Assembly (NCBI GenBank): GCA_964595905.1
Contig: CAZQSU010000014.1
Coordinates: 1 to 44,286 of the forward strand
Origin: JAFDWI01 sp964595905
Lineage (GTDB): Bacteria; Actinomycetota; Acidimicrobiia; Acidimicrobiales; Iamiaceae
DNA: 44,286 nt
Reading direction: 5' to 3'
The translations under genes and the position numbers were made by a program. The notes beneath the pieces were generated by a model, which worked only from the letters and a program-made list of their open reading frames with translations, did not search any database and was not told where the DNA came from. Position 1 is the stretch's first letter; each line of letters opens with the position of its first letter. Of the stretch, positions 17,107 through 26,300 are shown piece by piece.

Positions 17107-18327
17107 GTGGAACGAGGTGGAATCGATGCTGTCGACAACGGTTGCAGTCTCGACTCGCGCGATGCCGCCGGCGCTTCGCGCGCCGGCGGCTCGCGAGGAT
17201 CAGGCCGTGATCAGACTGTCAGGCGACTCGTGCGGGCCAATGCTGAGATGTTGACCGTGGCCACGAGACCCGGTTCGATGGCTGCCATCCAGGGAACGGA
17301 CTCGATCTGGTTGTTGGGCGTCCCCGCCGAGGATCCGATCGCTACCCGATTTCGTGAGACCGTCCATCGGGGAGCGTCATTCGCCGAGGTGGGCCGGGCG
17401 CTGTCGGACGGATCGCTCACGGCCCCGCGAGATGTGGGTGCCGTCCATCGATACAGAGACGCTGTGGTGTTCATGACACGCGGTGCCATCACGGCGACGG
17501 TCACGCGGAGGGATGGCCGATCCATCGACCTGGTTCCCACCGACGGGGCTTGGAAGGAGACGTCCGTCGAGGGACTGCTCCAGATCGCGCTCGTCGCTGA
17601 CTCACAGAGCAGTGCTCCGGCGGTTGTGCACGCCGAGACGATGGTTGCGGCTTCCTCGATCGCAATACGTCTCGAGGGGGCCACCCTCGATGGCCGTCGA
17701 CCGAGAACGACTCCCCCACAACACCGTGTCGAGGAGGGCGGCCGGTCCGCCGCCTCGGCGCCGGTAACGTCGGCCGGTTCGCTCGTCGACGTCGAGGCCC
17801 GCTGGCCGCCGCCACTCGATCGGCACCAGGCTGTCGAACTCGGAACGCTCCTGGGCGTGGATCTCACGAGCATGGTCACCGTCGAGGTCCCCCCGGCGAC
17901 ACCACGACGGCCCTCGGCGACGGCCACGGCCCCAGGTCGCTCCCGCGCGCGTGCCTCCGACACGCCTGCGACGGGAAAGCCTACCGGTCTCCCGGCCCTG
18001 TTCCTCCCCGACGGGACCGCCGTTGCGCTCCGTGGGCCGGTCGTGATCGGACGGAACCCGTCGGCGAAGCATCCCGTGGACGGTCGAGTCCCCCAAGCCA
18101 TGACGGTGCCGGATCCCGACCGCGCCGTCTCCCGGACGCATGCGCTCATCCGCGTCGGGCACGGGGCAACCCTCCTCGAAGACCTGGGGTCCGCCAACGG
18201 AACGGTCGTCGAACATGCCGATGGACGACGACAACCAGCACTGCCAGATGCGCCGGTGCTGCTACGCAACCGATGCACCCTCGTTCTGGGAAACTCGGTG
18301 CGAATCGGTTATCTGCCTCCCACCTGA
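17107..18327 (+). CDS. FHA-domain protein divergent from the WXG100 operon
   Basis: Up to 406 aa. The C-terminal 100 residues are a complete FHA phosphothreonine-binding domain (VVIGRNPS, VSRTHALI, DLGSANGTVVE). The N-terminal region, about 200 residues (SIWLLGVPAEDPIATRF, VHRYRDAVVFMTRGAI, WKETSVEGLLQIALV), is globular and of unknown family, and is joined to the FHA by a Pro/Thr/Ala-rich linker. No TM helix is seen. Start choice is uncertain: GTG 17107 has a strong GGGGAGGAG five bases upstream but is followed by 45 codons of poor third-position GC and an 11-bp hairpin. GTG 17230 and ATG 17248 are alternatives. It probably reads phosphothreonine marks made by the kinase at 32079. Confidence 0.82.
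   Translation: MERGGIDAVDNGCSLDSRDAAGASRAGGSRGSGRDQTVRRLVRANAEMLTVATRPGSMAAIQGTDSIWLLGVPAEDPIATRFRETVHRGASFAEVGRALSDGSLTAPRDVGAVHRYRDAVVFMTRGAITATVTRRDGRSIDLVPTDGAWKETSVEGLLQIALVADSQSSAPAVVHAETMVAASSIAIRLEGATLDGRRPRTTPPQHRVEEGGRSAASAPVTSAGSLVDVEARWPPPLDRHQAVELGTLLGVDLTSMVTVEVPPATPRRPSATATAPGRSRARASDTPATGKPTGLPALFLPDGTAVALRGPVVIGRNPSAKHPVDGRVPQAMTVPDPDRAVSRTHALIRVGHGATLLEDLGSANGTVVEHADGRRQPALPDAPVLLRNRCTLVLGNSVRIGYLPPT
17164..17190 (+). repeat. Perfect 11-bp hairpin near the start of the FHA gene
   Basis: GCCGCCGGCGC (17164-17174), loop TTCGC and the exact complementary arm (17180-17190) form a very stable hairpin. It lies in the first codons or in the 5' leader of the FHA gene, depending on which start is used. 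No T tract follows. It may attenuate expression or mark the leader as untranslated. Confidence 0.7.
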
Positions 18328-18383
18328 TCGCTCGACGCCCGACGCCATAAGCGCGCCGTGACTCAGCTGGTGTCCGATTCTCG

Positions 18384-20897
18384 TCAGCGCCAGCCGCGTA
18401 GCGAACGGACGTTGAGGCGGGCCTTCCAGCGATGCCTGCGGCGGAGTCCTGCAAAGAGTTTGCCCCGCTCGGCGTCGACCCACTCCCAGATCGATGCAAC
18501 CGATGCGTCGTCGGGGTCGTCGGGTCCGAACATGGCCGCGTCGACTCCTGCGGCAAAACCGGGAAGTTGCCCCCACGATTCATCACCGATCGCACCTGCG
18601 ATCTCGCGCCGCGTGCCGGCCCGCGGGACCCGTGCACCCAGGTCGCGTAGTTGATCCATCATCTCGGCCCATGCTCCGGCTACTCGGTCCACCGGAGAGC
18701 CTCGTGTTCGTCGGCGCTTGCGACGTTGGCGCTTGTAACCGGTGATGAGCCCGACGATGACCGCCACCACCAGCAGTGGGTAACCGACGACCTTCAGGAC
18801 CAGCCACACCCAGGCCGGAATTCGAAACGCCGATGCAGCATCCATCGGTGTTTCACTTCGCTTGCTGATCCGATCCTGGAGCATCGCCGGGTTCGGGGGC
18901 GGACTCACCGGAGGTTCGGCCTGGACATCCGCAGGCTTCGACGATTGCTTCTGCGGCGTCTCTTGCGGGACATCGAACTGCGACCGAGGCGGTGTCGGGT
19001 AGAAGCCGACCCATCCCACGCCCTGGAACGCAATTTCGACCCACGCGTCCGCTTGGACAGGTGTGAAGACCGTCGTATTCCCATCTCGCACCTCTGCGGC
19101 CTTCTTGTCGTCGGCATCGGCCCGGAAACCGACGACCACACGAGCCGGGAGATCGAGCTTCCTGGCCATTGCGGCCATTGCTGCGGCGTAGCGTTCAGCA
19201 TTCCCGACGAACAGGTGCTTCGACGGGTCGTTGGGATTGAGCGTGCCGAGGAACCGGTTCATCTGGAAAAGATTGTGACCGGAACGGAAGTGCGCCAGGC
19301 TGTTGTCGGTCGCGATGCCATCGCTGAACGATCCCTGGCCCTTCTTCGACAGTTCCGTCTCGAGCGCGAGCGCCTTCGCATAGTCATCGGAGGCGGCACT
19401 CGTGAGCTGTTGCGCAATGGTGGCGATACTCACGGTCTCGCCTTTCCCACTGAGATCTGGAATGGCGGTAGGCCGGATACTCGGATCCGCCGGCGCGTCG
19501 CCGACGAGTTCGGAGCGGCGTGCCTTCCCTGCACGGGTGGACCCGATGTAGGACACCTCGGGGACAGCGGCTCGCTCGGTCACGATCGTGCCGTCGGCGA
19601 GTCCGGACGGAACTGCGGCGACTCCGGTCGATCGGTTGAAGCGAAGATCCCGTTCCTCGCTTGCCGAGTCGGCGCCATCGAAACGCAGCGACGACAGGCC
19701 GGAGACCTCGGGAATCCAGACGTCCGAGTAGCCGGACAGATCGAGGCGGATGTTCGCGGGTGTCACCGGCTGGACTCCGTTTTCGGATTCGCCGGTGGTG
19801 CGGCCGCTGGCTGCAGTGAGGTCATCCCCGACCCGGACGAAATGGCCCGAGCCGCTTCGGGACTCCCCGCCCGAGTCGTCACCGACCCGCCAGACCGTCC
19901 CGTCGTAGTCGTCGAGAACCGCCATCCGGATCGGCACTCCCTTCGGGAGCCCCTTCACGGTGAAGACCGTGCGGCTCTTTGTCGGTTCCTTCTGCGATTG
20001 TTGCCGCCAATCGGGATAGGAGGCCAACGAGCTCGGATAGGCGTTGGGATCGAAGGGGGGCTCGGTGTGTCTCCGGAGCACGAACCGTTGCGACGGGCCG
20101 GCGAACGGCTCGATCATGGTCAGCCCGAGAGCTCCCACGACGATGACTGCCAGAAACGCGACGCCCGTCAGCCGTCGGCGCCAAGGGCTCGCTCCGACAA
20201 CATGGACCCGAGGGCGAATGCGTGTCCCCCGGAGCGACAGCCAGACCACAGCGGCGATCGCGACACCGGCACCCTGTGCAATCGTCGACGCCGGCTCATC
20301 GGTCCCGACCAGAACGGCCGCGATCAACACGGTGATCGGTGGGACGAGGGGGAGCCAGGTGCTGCGGGTCCGGCGCGCGAGCTGGAATGCCCCGCCGGCC
20401 GCGACGAACCCACCGAGGTAGACGATTGCCGCAAGATGATCGACGGTCCCAACCGGGGGGATGGTCGTGAGCAGCCTCGCCCATCCGTGTGTGAAGCCGT
20501 CGAACAGCGCGGCGGGCGTCGCCGGGCCGGGAATGGACCCGGCGGTGGCCGTGTCGGATACGGCCTGTGCCCCGAAGACGAAGATACCGAGGACCGTGGC
20601 GACGACCGAGACCACTGGCTTCGTTCGCAACTGGATGGTCACATAGGCGATCAGGAGTCCGGCGACGACACCGAGCACGCCCGTGGTCACCCAGACCGCG
20701 CCCCCGTAGGTCGGGTCGAAGGCCTGGACGACCAGGACCCCGAGCAGTGCCGACACGCCCAGATCGGTCAGCGTTTCTCGACGCAGATCCGGCGCGGGGA
20801 TCCACGGCCGATAGGCACGAGTGCGGGCCAGGCGACCGGTCGTCGACTCTTCGGTCAGGTCGTCGCCACTCGGATCCGGAGCCATCGAGCGACTCAT
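18384..20897 (-). CDS. TgpA-type membrane protein with a catalytically degenerate transglutaminase domain
   Basis: 837-aa membrane protein of the DUF3488/transglutaminase class. About seven TM helices occupy residues 40-260. A large extracytoplasmic region follows, with the transglutaminase core at about 565-640. A last TM helix lies at about 690-715 before a basic and then soluble cytoplasmic tail. The core aligns cleanly with the family, but each catalytic position is changed. The Cys position (G-D-C-E-Q-F-A in active members) reads GNAERYA; the His position reads ADAWVEI; the Asp position reads FYPTP. I checked the codons: GCT, GAC and TAC. It is therefore probably a binding or scaffold pseudoenzyme. 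It overlaps the DUF58 stop by ATGA and ends the MoxR-DUF58-transglutaminase operon. Confidence 0.9.
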   Translation of the reverse strand: MSRSMAPDPSGDDLTEESTTGRLARTRAYRPWIPAPDLRRETLTDLGVSALLGVLVVQAFDPTYGGAVWVTTGVLGVVAGLLIAYVTIQLRTKPVVSVVATVLGIFVFGAQAVSDTATAGSIPGPATPAALFDGFTHGWARLLTTIPPVGTVDHLAAIVYLGGFVAAGGAFQLARRTRSTWLPLVPPITVLIAAVLVGTDEPASTIAQGAGVAIAAVVWLSLRGTRIRPRVHVVGASPWRRRLTGVAFLAVIVVGALGLTMIEPFAGPSQRFVLRRHTEPPFDPNAYPSSLASYPDWRQQSQKEPTKSRTVFTVKGLPKGVPIRMAVLDDYDGTVWRVGDDSGGESRSGSGHFVRVGDDLTAASGRTTGESENGVQPVTPANIRLDLSGYSDVWIPEVSGLSSLRFDGADSASEERDLRFNRSTGVAAVPSGLADGTIVTERAAVPEVSYIGSTRAGKARRSELVGDAPADPSIRPTAIPDLSGKGETVSIATIAQQLTSAASDDYAKALALETELSKKGQGSFSDGIATDNSLAHFRSGHNLFQMNRFLGTLNPNDPSKHLFVGNAERYAAAMAAMARKLDLPARVVVGFRADADDKKAAEVRDGNTTVFTPVQADAWVEIAFQGVGWVGFYPTPPRSQFDVPQETPQKQSSKPADVQAEPPVSPPPNPAMLQDRISKRSETPMDAASAFRIPAWVWLVLKVVGYPLLVVAVIVGLITGYKRQRRKRRRTRGSPVDRVAGAWAEMMDQLRDLGARVPRAGTRREIAGAIGDESWGQLPGFAAGVDAAMFGPDDPDDASVASIWEWVDAERGKLFAGLRRRHRWKARLNVRSLRGWR

Positions 20898-22120
20898 GCG
20901 GCGGCTGCTGTCCAGATGAGGCGTGGCAGGTCCTCGAGTGTCCCGATCTGCAGAATCGTGACGCCTCGAGCGACTCCGAAACTCGCGTCCTCGCCGAGGG
21001 CTGCCCTGATGACGACCACATGGACATTGGCATCGAGTTGGTCAGCCGCGCTTCGCAATACCGACGCCTCGACCCCCGAACCGGCGGCGAGGACCACGAC
21101 GCTGGCGCCCGGGACAGCGGTGCGCGCGTAGCGGGCAAGAACGTCGGGTGACGAACGGTCACTGTCGAGTTCTATCCGGGCGATTGCATCCCCGAGACGG
21201 GTCAGGTCGTCAGTGGGAAGATGCGCCATTCCCGAGATGAGTGACAGCTCTTCGCCGTCACGGATCGTGCGATTGCCGATCGACGCAATCGCCGAGACCG
21301 CCAGCTCGAACTCGTCGGACGAACGGTAATCGTCACCACGAAGGGACAACAGCAATGCAAGGCTCGTCTTCCGGGTGTCGACGAACTCGCGCACCATCAA
21401 CCTTCCGTCGGTCTGTCGAGCGGTCGTCCGCCAATGGATGTGGCGCCGATCGTCGCCGGGCACGTATTCGCGCAAGGTATGGAAGGCGACATCGCTCGGG
21501 GATCGATCGTTGGTGCTGTCACCTTCGAGGTCGCGCATTCGACCAGAGGTCAACGGCCCGACCATCACGGTTCGCGCGTGCACGAAGAGTTCTTCGATCC
21601 CCAGGGTGTAGGTGCCTGTCCAGGTGACTTCGCGGCGCAACAAGCCGAACGGATCGCCACGTACCGACGTGACCGGTCCGACGGGGATCACCGAGCGACG
21701 AGCCGTCGGAATGATCAACAACTCCTTTTCGGTCGCCCCCGCCGCCATCGTCGGCAGACCGACGCCGGCGACGGCCTTGCCCACGGCGACCTCCAACCGG
21801 AGCGGACGTTGGCGATGGGACGAGGTGTTCACGACGGTCACTTCGGCCGTGGCACGTTCCCCGACGACCACTCGCTTGGGTTGGATGACGAGGTCGATCG
21901 AGAGCTTCGGCCGGCCCAGTGTCCACAACACGGCGACGACCGCAGCCACCGAGAGCACCGCTGCCGCGAGGGCGAGTTCGATCCAACCAGTCCGCCACGC
22001 CCCGCACCAGCTGGCAAGCCCCAGAACGATGACCGCCCGACCCGCAGGGGTGACGACCCCCGAAAGCCACTTCGTCGTGGCCCGGAGACGCCCGACGGCG
22101 CGACGGTCAGCGCCCTTCAT
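20894..22120 (-). CDS. DUF58 membrane-associated protein
   Basis: 408 aa from ATG 22120. The frame is open to 22354, but that would overlap the MoxR gene and adds low-complexity sequence. Two N-terminal TM helices (about 25-68) are followed by a beta-rich part and the DUF58 signature near residue 215 (VPGDDRRHIHWRTTARQTDG, then LMVREF). The rest resembles a vWA-like fold. DUF58 proteins are regularly encoded beside MoxR ATPases and transglutaminase-like membrane proteins and are thought to work with them in assembling or folding envelope proteins. It begins 85 nt after the MoxR stop; its own stop overlaps the next start. Confidence 0.9.
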   Translation of the reverse strand: MKGADRRAVGRLRATTKWLSGVVTPAGRAVIVLGLASWCGAWRTGWIELALAAAVLSVAAVVAVLWTLGRPKLSIDLVIQPKRVVVGERATAEVTVVNTSSHRQRPLRLEVAVGKAVAGVGLPTMAAGATEKELLIIPTARRSVIPVGPVTSVRGDPFGLLRREVTWTGTYTLGIEELFVHARTVMVGPLTSGRMRDLEGDSTNDRSPSDVAFHTLREYVPGDDRRHIHWRTTARQTDGRLMVREFVDTRKTSLALLLSLRGDDYRSSDEFELAVSAIASIGNRTIRDGEELSLISGMAHLPTDDLTRLGDAIARIELDSDRSSPDVLARYARTAVPGASVVVLAAGSGVEASVLRSAADQLDANVHVVVIRAALGEDASFGVARGVTILQIGTLEDLPRLIWTAAAA

Positions 22121-22205
22121 CCGCGACGCACCCTGCGCAGGACGCGGACTCGTGTTGCGATCCGACTGATGGTGATGATGTGCGGCACTGAACGACCACC
22201 CGTCC

Positions 22206-23291
22206 TTATTGGCCCTCGGGCCGCGCGGTTCCGTCCACAGCGTGGGCTGTGGCGGCCGCTGCCGAAGTCGGCACACCGGTACCACTCGCAGGAACCGCGC
22301 GAGGCCGCCCGGTGGGCGTCGTCGAACCACCACGCTCGGTTGGTGCGACGACACCGGTCAGTACCTGTTCGAGCACGTGGGCCGACGTGATTCCTGAAAA
22401 GTCGGCGTCCGGAGTCAACAACACCCGATGGGCCAGAACGGGGTGAGCGAGCAGCTTGATGTCATCAGGGAGCACATGGTTCCGACCGCGCGACGCGGCC
22501 CAGGTCTTGGCGCTCCGCACCATTGCCAGACATCCACGAGTCGACACGCCCAACTTCACCTGGGGATGCTCCCGGGTCTCTTCAGCGATCGATGTGACAT
22601 AGGAGAGCACGGCATCGTCCACGTGAACCTCGGCCGCCAAGTCGGCCATCTGTGCCACCGCCACCGCGGTGATGAGCGGTTCGACATTTGTCGATCGGTC
22701 GCGCCGAGCCGCATCCGCGAGCAGCGACACCGTGATGTCGTGATCCGGATACCCCAGGCTCGTCCGCATCAGGAAGCGGTCGAGCTGAGCTTCCGGGAGT
22801 GGGTACACCCCAGCCTGTTCCACAGGATTCTGTGTGGCGATCACGAGGAACGGCCGGCCGGTCTCGTGCCGTACCCCGTCCACCGAGACATGGCCTTCCT
22901 CCATCACCTCGAGCAGGGCCGATTGCGTTTTCGGCGAAGCCCGGTTGATCTCGTCGATCAGCACGACGGTCGCGAAGATCGGTCCCTTGTGGTATTCGAA
23001 ATCACCGGTCCGCTGGTTGTACACGGTCGCACCCGTGACATCGCTGGGCAACAGGTCCGGCGTGAACTGCAAGCGGCTCTGTGAGCCCTGGACCGTGTTG
23101 GCCAAGGCCTTTGCGAGTGAGGTCTTCCCGGTCCCCGGAACGTCATCGAGTAGTAGATGACCCTCGGTGAGCATGCAGGTGAGCGCCAGTTCGACGGCTG
23201 AGCGCTTCCCCAGAACCGACCGCTCGACATTCGTCGCGAGCGTTGAGAACGTATTGGCGAACCAGCTTGCCTGTTCATTGGTTATTGTCAC
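22206..23291 (-). CDS. MoxR family AAA+ ATPase
   Basis: 361-aa cytoplasmic ATPase. Walker A is DDVPGTGKTSLAKAL (about 48-62) and Walker B is VVLIDEINR (about 107-115). The family motifs FTPDLLPSDVTG, ALLEVMEEGHVSVDG and IATQNPVEQAGVYPLPEAQ are all present, with the usual C-terminal lid. The C-terminal 40 residues are Pro/Ala/Thr-rich. The start is GTG 23291 with AGGATA upstream. MoxR proteins act as chaperone-like partners of vWA/DUF58 proteins. Here the gene sits between the giant surface protein and DUF58, so the giant protein is a natural candidate client. Confidence 0.93.
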   Translation of the reverse strand: MTITNEQASWFANTFSTLATNVERSVLGKRSAVELALTCMLTEGHLLLDDVPGTGKTSLAKALANTVQGSQSRLQFTPDLLPSDVTGATVYNQRTGDFEYHKGPIFATVVLIDEINRASPKTQSALLEVMEEGHVSVDGVRHETGRPFLVIATQNPVEQAGVYPLPEAQLDRFLMRTSLGYPDHDITVSLLADAARRDRSTNVEPLITAVAVAQMADLAAEVHVDDAVLSYVTSIAEETREHPQVKLGVSTRGCLAMVRSAKTWAASRGRNHVLPDDIKLLAHPVLAHRVLLTPDADFSGITSAHVLEQVLTGVVAPTERGGSTTPTGRPRAVPASGTGVPTSAAAATAHAVDGTARPEGQ

Positions 23292-23332
23292 GTAAGTATC
23301 CTGATCCTAAGAGAATGATTTCATCCATCGGT

Positions 23333-26300
23333 TCATGTTCGGGCAGAGAGTCCGTCGACGTCGACCCCAGATGTCACACTGTTGTTGCCGACCTTTGCCT
23401 GCGTAGCGAATGTATAGCGCCCATTTTTCATTTGAGTAATTCCTGTACCACGTGTGATGACCCCGTCGGTCATGAAAATGTCTCCGTTTCCATCGGCTTG
23501 AACACGGCTGGTCCAACAAGGTCCGTCGTCGTTCAGACAGTCGTACGGTCCGATATAGACGGCGCCGTCGCTGTTATATTGCAGGTTCGTTCCCCAAGAG
23601 AGTGTGTACACTTTGTTCGGCACGAATCCCGTCATTCTCATGTTGACCCAGTTGCCTGTAAACGAATCGCCATGGATATCTGTACCGGTGAATTCGGCAC
23701 CATAAGAAGTGGTAACTCGACGCGTATCTGTTGTCGAACCGTACCCATCGGTGCTCTTGGAGAGCCCCTGTGATGAGGCGGTAACCCTGATGGAGACGGA
23801 CCTGCTCGGACCGGGCCCCATCTGACAGCGAACGGTCCTGACAGACGATCCTGTTATGGTTCCATCCGTGTCGTTCGAGCAGCGAGCCGAATAGCTGACG
23901 TATGACGTTCCGGTAAATGTCCAGACAACCGATGTGTTGTCGGACCCCGTCTCTCCCGGCCCGAGATCCGGTTTCGGAAACGGCACCACTTGGCCTGGGT
24001 CGAGGCCGCTACCGCCTGACGAGTCGAAGGGACTTGACCATGCTGCACATTCGTTGGCATCATCGCTGCCACCATGGGAGGTGTTGCAGCCTCGGACTCT
24101 GAACGGCCCGTATGCGCGCCCGTTGGAGAGCCCAGAAATCGTGAGGTTGACCGGCGTGTCGTTTCCGACCGAAGTTGGCTCGAAGCCAATCGTGCCGGGA
24201 ACATCAACACCGGCACTTTGCACCTGATACCGATTGACGTTCGAACCTTTTACATTTGGCTGCACGAAACTGAGTCTGATGGTGCTGCCACTCGGAGCGT
24301 CACCGGGTGCGGCATAGCCCGACGTGATCCGATCTGGTCTTCCCTTGGACTTGGCAGTGAATGACGGACCCCATGCGCCCGTCCCTGTGCTGTTCGAGGC
24401 GCGGACGCGAATCGAGTATGTCTCCCCGTTGATCGTCGAGATTCGTGTGGTCGTTTCGGATCCACCGGTCGCCCCGGTCACGGTGGGGTTCCCCGGACTT
24501 GTCGCTTCCAATTCGTAGCCGTTGATCTTCGCGCCGTTCGCGGCGGGTTCGGACCAGTACACCTCGATCTGGTTGTCTCCTTCGTTGACCGACGTGACCT
24601 CCGGCGCCCCCGGGATCGTGGCCGGCGTACCCTCCCGGGCAAGGCTCGATCCCACGGAGTCGATCGGAGCTGTGCCGACTTCATTGGTCGCGTCGACCCA
24701 GACGCGATACGTCGTACCGTTTGTGAGGCCACCGAAGGTTTTGGTGTAGCTCACTCGCCCGTTGACGGCTGGGACGATCTGGTCGGGCGCACCGGAGCCG
24801 AAGTGAACCACATACTTCGCCACAGGCGTCCCTTCATAGCTGGGTTGAGACCAGGTGACGGTGAGCTTGCCTCCGCCGTCAGCAGCATCGCCACCTCCTC
24901 CACCCGGGAAGTTCCCCACCTTGTCCACGTGCGGGGGTGCGGGCAGGTGGTCCGGCTTCCAGGCGTCCGACCAGCCGCCCCACTCTCCATCGCCTGCCTC
25001 GTTGTGGGCTCGTGCCCGAAATCGGTACCCGACGCCGTTGGTCAACCCGTCGAACACGACCGATGCCTGGTCGACCTTCATCGGCCCCCGTGGGCATCCA
25101 CCGCCTTGGACGGCATCGCATTGCACCGTGTAATGGTCGATGACGCCACCGTTGGAGTCCGGAGGAATCCATTTGAGCGACACCCGACCGTCCTCCTGGT
25201 TGGTGCCGGTCGGAGGCATCGGCGCAGCAGGGAAGCCGATCACGTGGACCGTCACCGTTCCGGTCGACGTTCGCGCCGAGTTGGAGTCCTGCACAATCGT
25301 GTAGCTGAACGACGTGTCGCCGCCGAAGCCGGCTTTCGCCTTGAATTCCACGGCAGAACCACCATCGACCGGTCGTGCGGTTCCGCCCGAGTTCGACGGG
25401 GTGTCGACCGATGCCACATGGACGTCGACGTTCTTGCCACGACGGTCGCGGTGGACATCGTTCTGGAGGACATCGATCTTCTTGGTGGCACCTCCTTCGA
25501 CCTGAACGACCTGTGCCTTGTCATCGAGGGCGGCGATCGGATCCGAGCGTGTCGGTAGGACGTCAACGGTGATCTTCGCCTTCGCGCGTCCTGATTCACC
25601 GTGGGTGTCGTCCATCTGGACGCTGAACTCCAAACCGGTGTTCTTGCCGTTTTCGTACGCCTCTGCGTCTGCCTCGAAGGTCAACACCCCGTTGCGCAGC
25701 TCGACATCGACACCGGACTGTGACCTCGGTGACGGGTTCGAGAACCGAACCTTCTCGGCGTCGCCGGGGTTCGGATCCGAGACCTTGCGCGTCAGGTCGA
25801 GCATTGCCTGCCCGTCCGCCGGGACGCTCACCTTCGCCGTCAGGCTCGGCTTCTCGTTGTCCCCGTCGAGAACGATCGCATCGGTGACCGTCGTCGTCGT
25901 GTCGGCGCAGTTTTCTGCAATGCACACCAGGGACGAGAGATCGAACTCTCCACCGGTGGCCGCCTTGATCGTCGAGACCTCGACCTTCTGGTTCTTGACG
26001 ACAGCGGTTCCCACCGTGCTGTCCAGCGTGACCTTGTCTGCCAAGAGGAGCTCGGCCCCAGGTGGTCCGTCACAGCGACCGAGTACATCGATCGTCTTGC
26101 GCGTTCCGGCCTCCATGTCGATCTTGCTCGGGTTGCACCGTACGCCGAGCTCGAGCGGCACGCTGACGATTGCACGCTGTGACAGCTCGGTATCGGGATT
26201 GGTGACCGTGTAGGTGAAGCGCACCCCCTTCTTCGGCATGGTGAAGTGGACCTTCCCCTCGTTCACCCGATACGGGGCCGGCACGTTCACCTTCAGAGCG

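Noticed and set aside
18651..21131. 826-codon open frame on the plus strand
   Set aside because: It is antisense to the transglutaminase-like gene, with an Arg/Gly/Asp-rich translation and no recognisable domain. Large antisense frames are expected in high-GC DNA.
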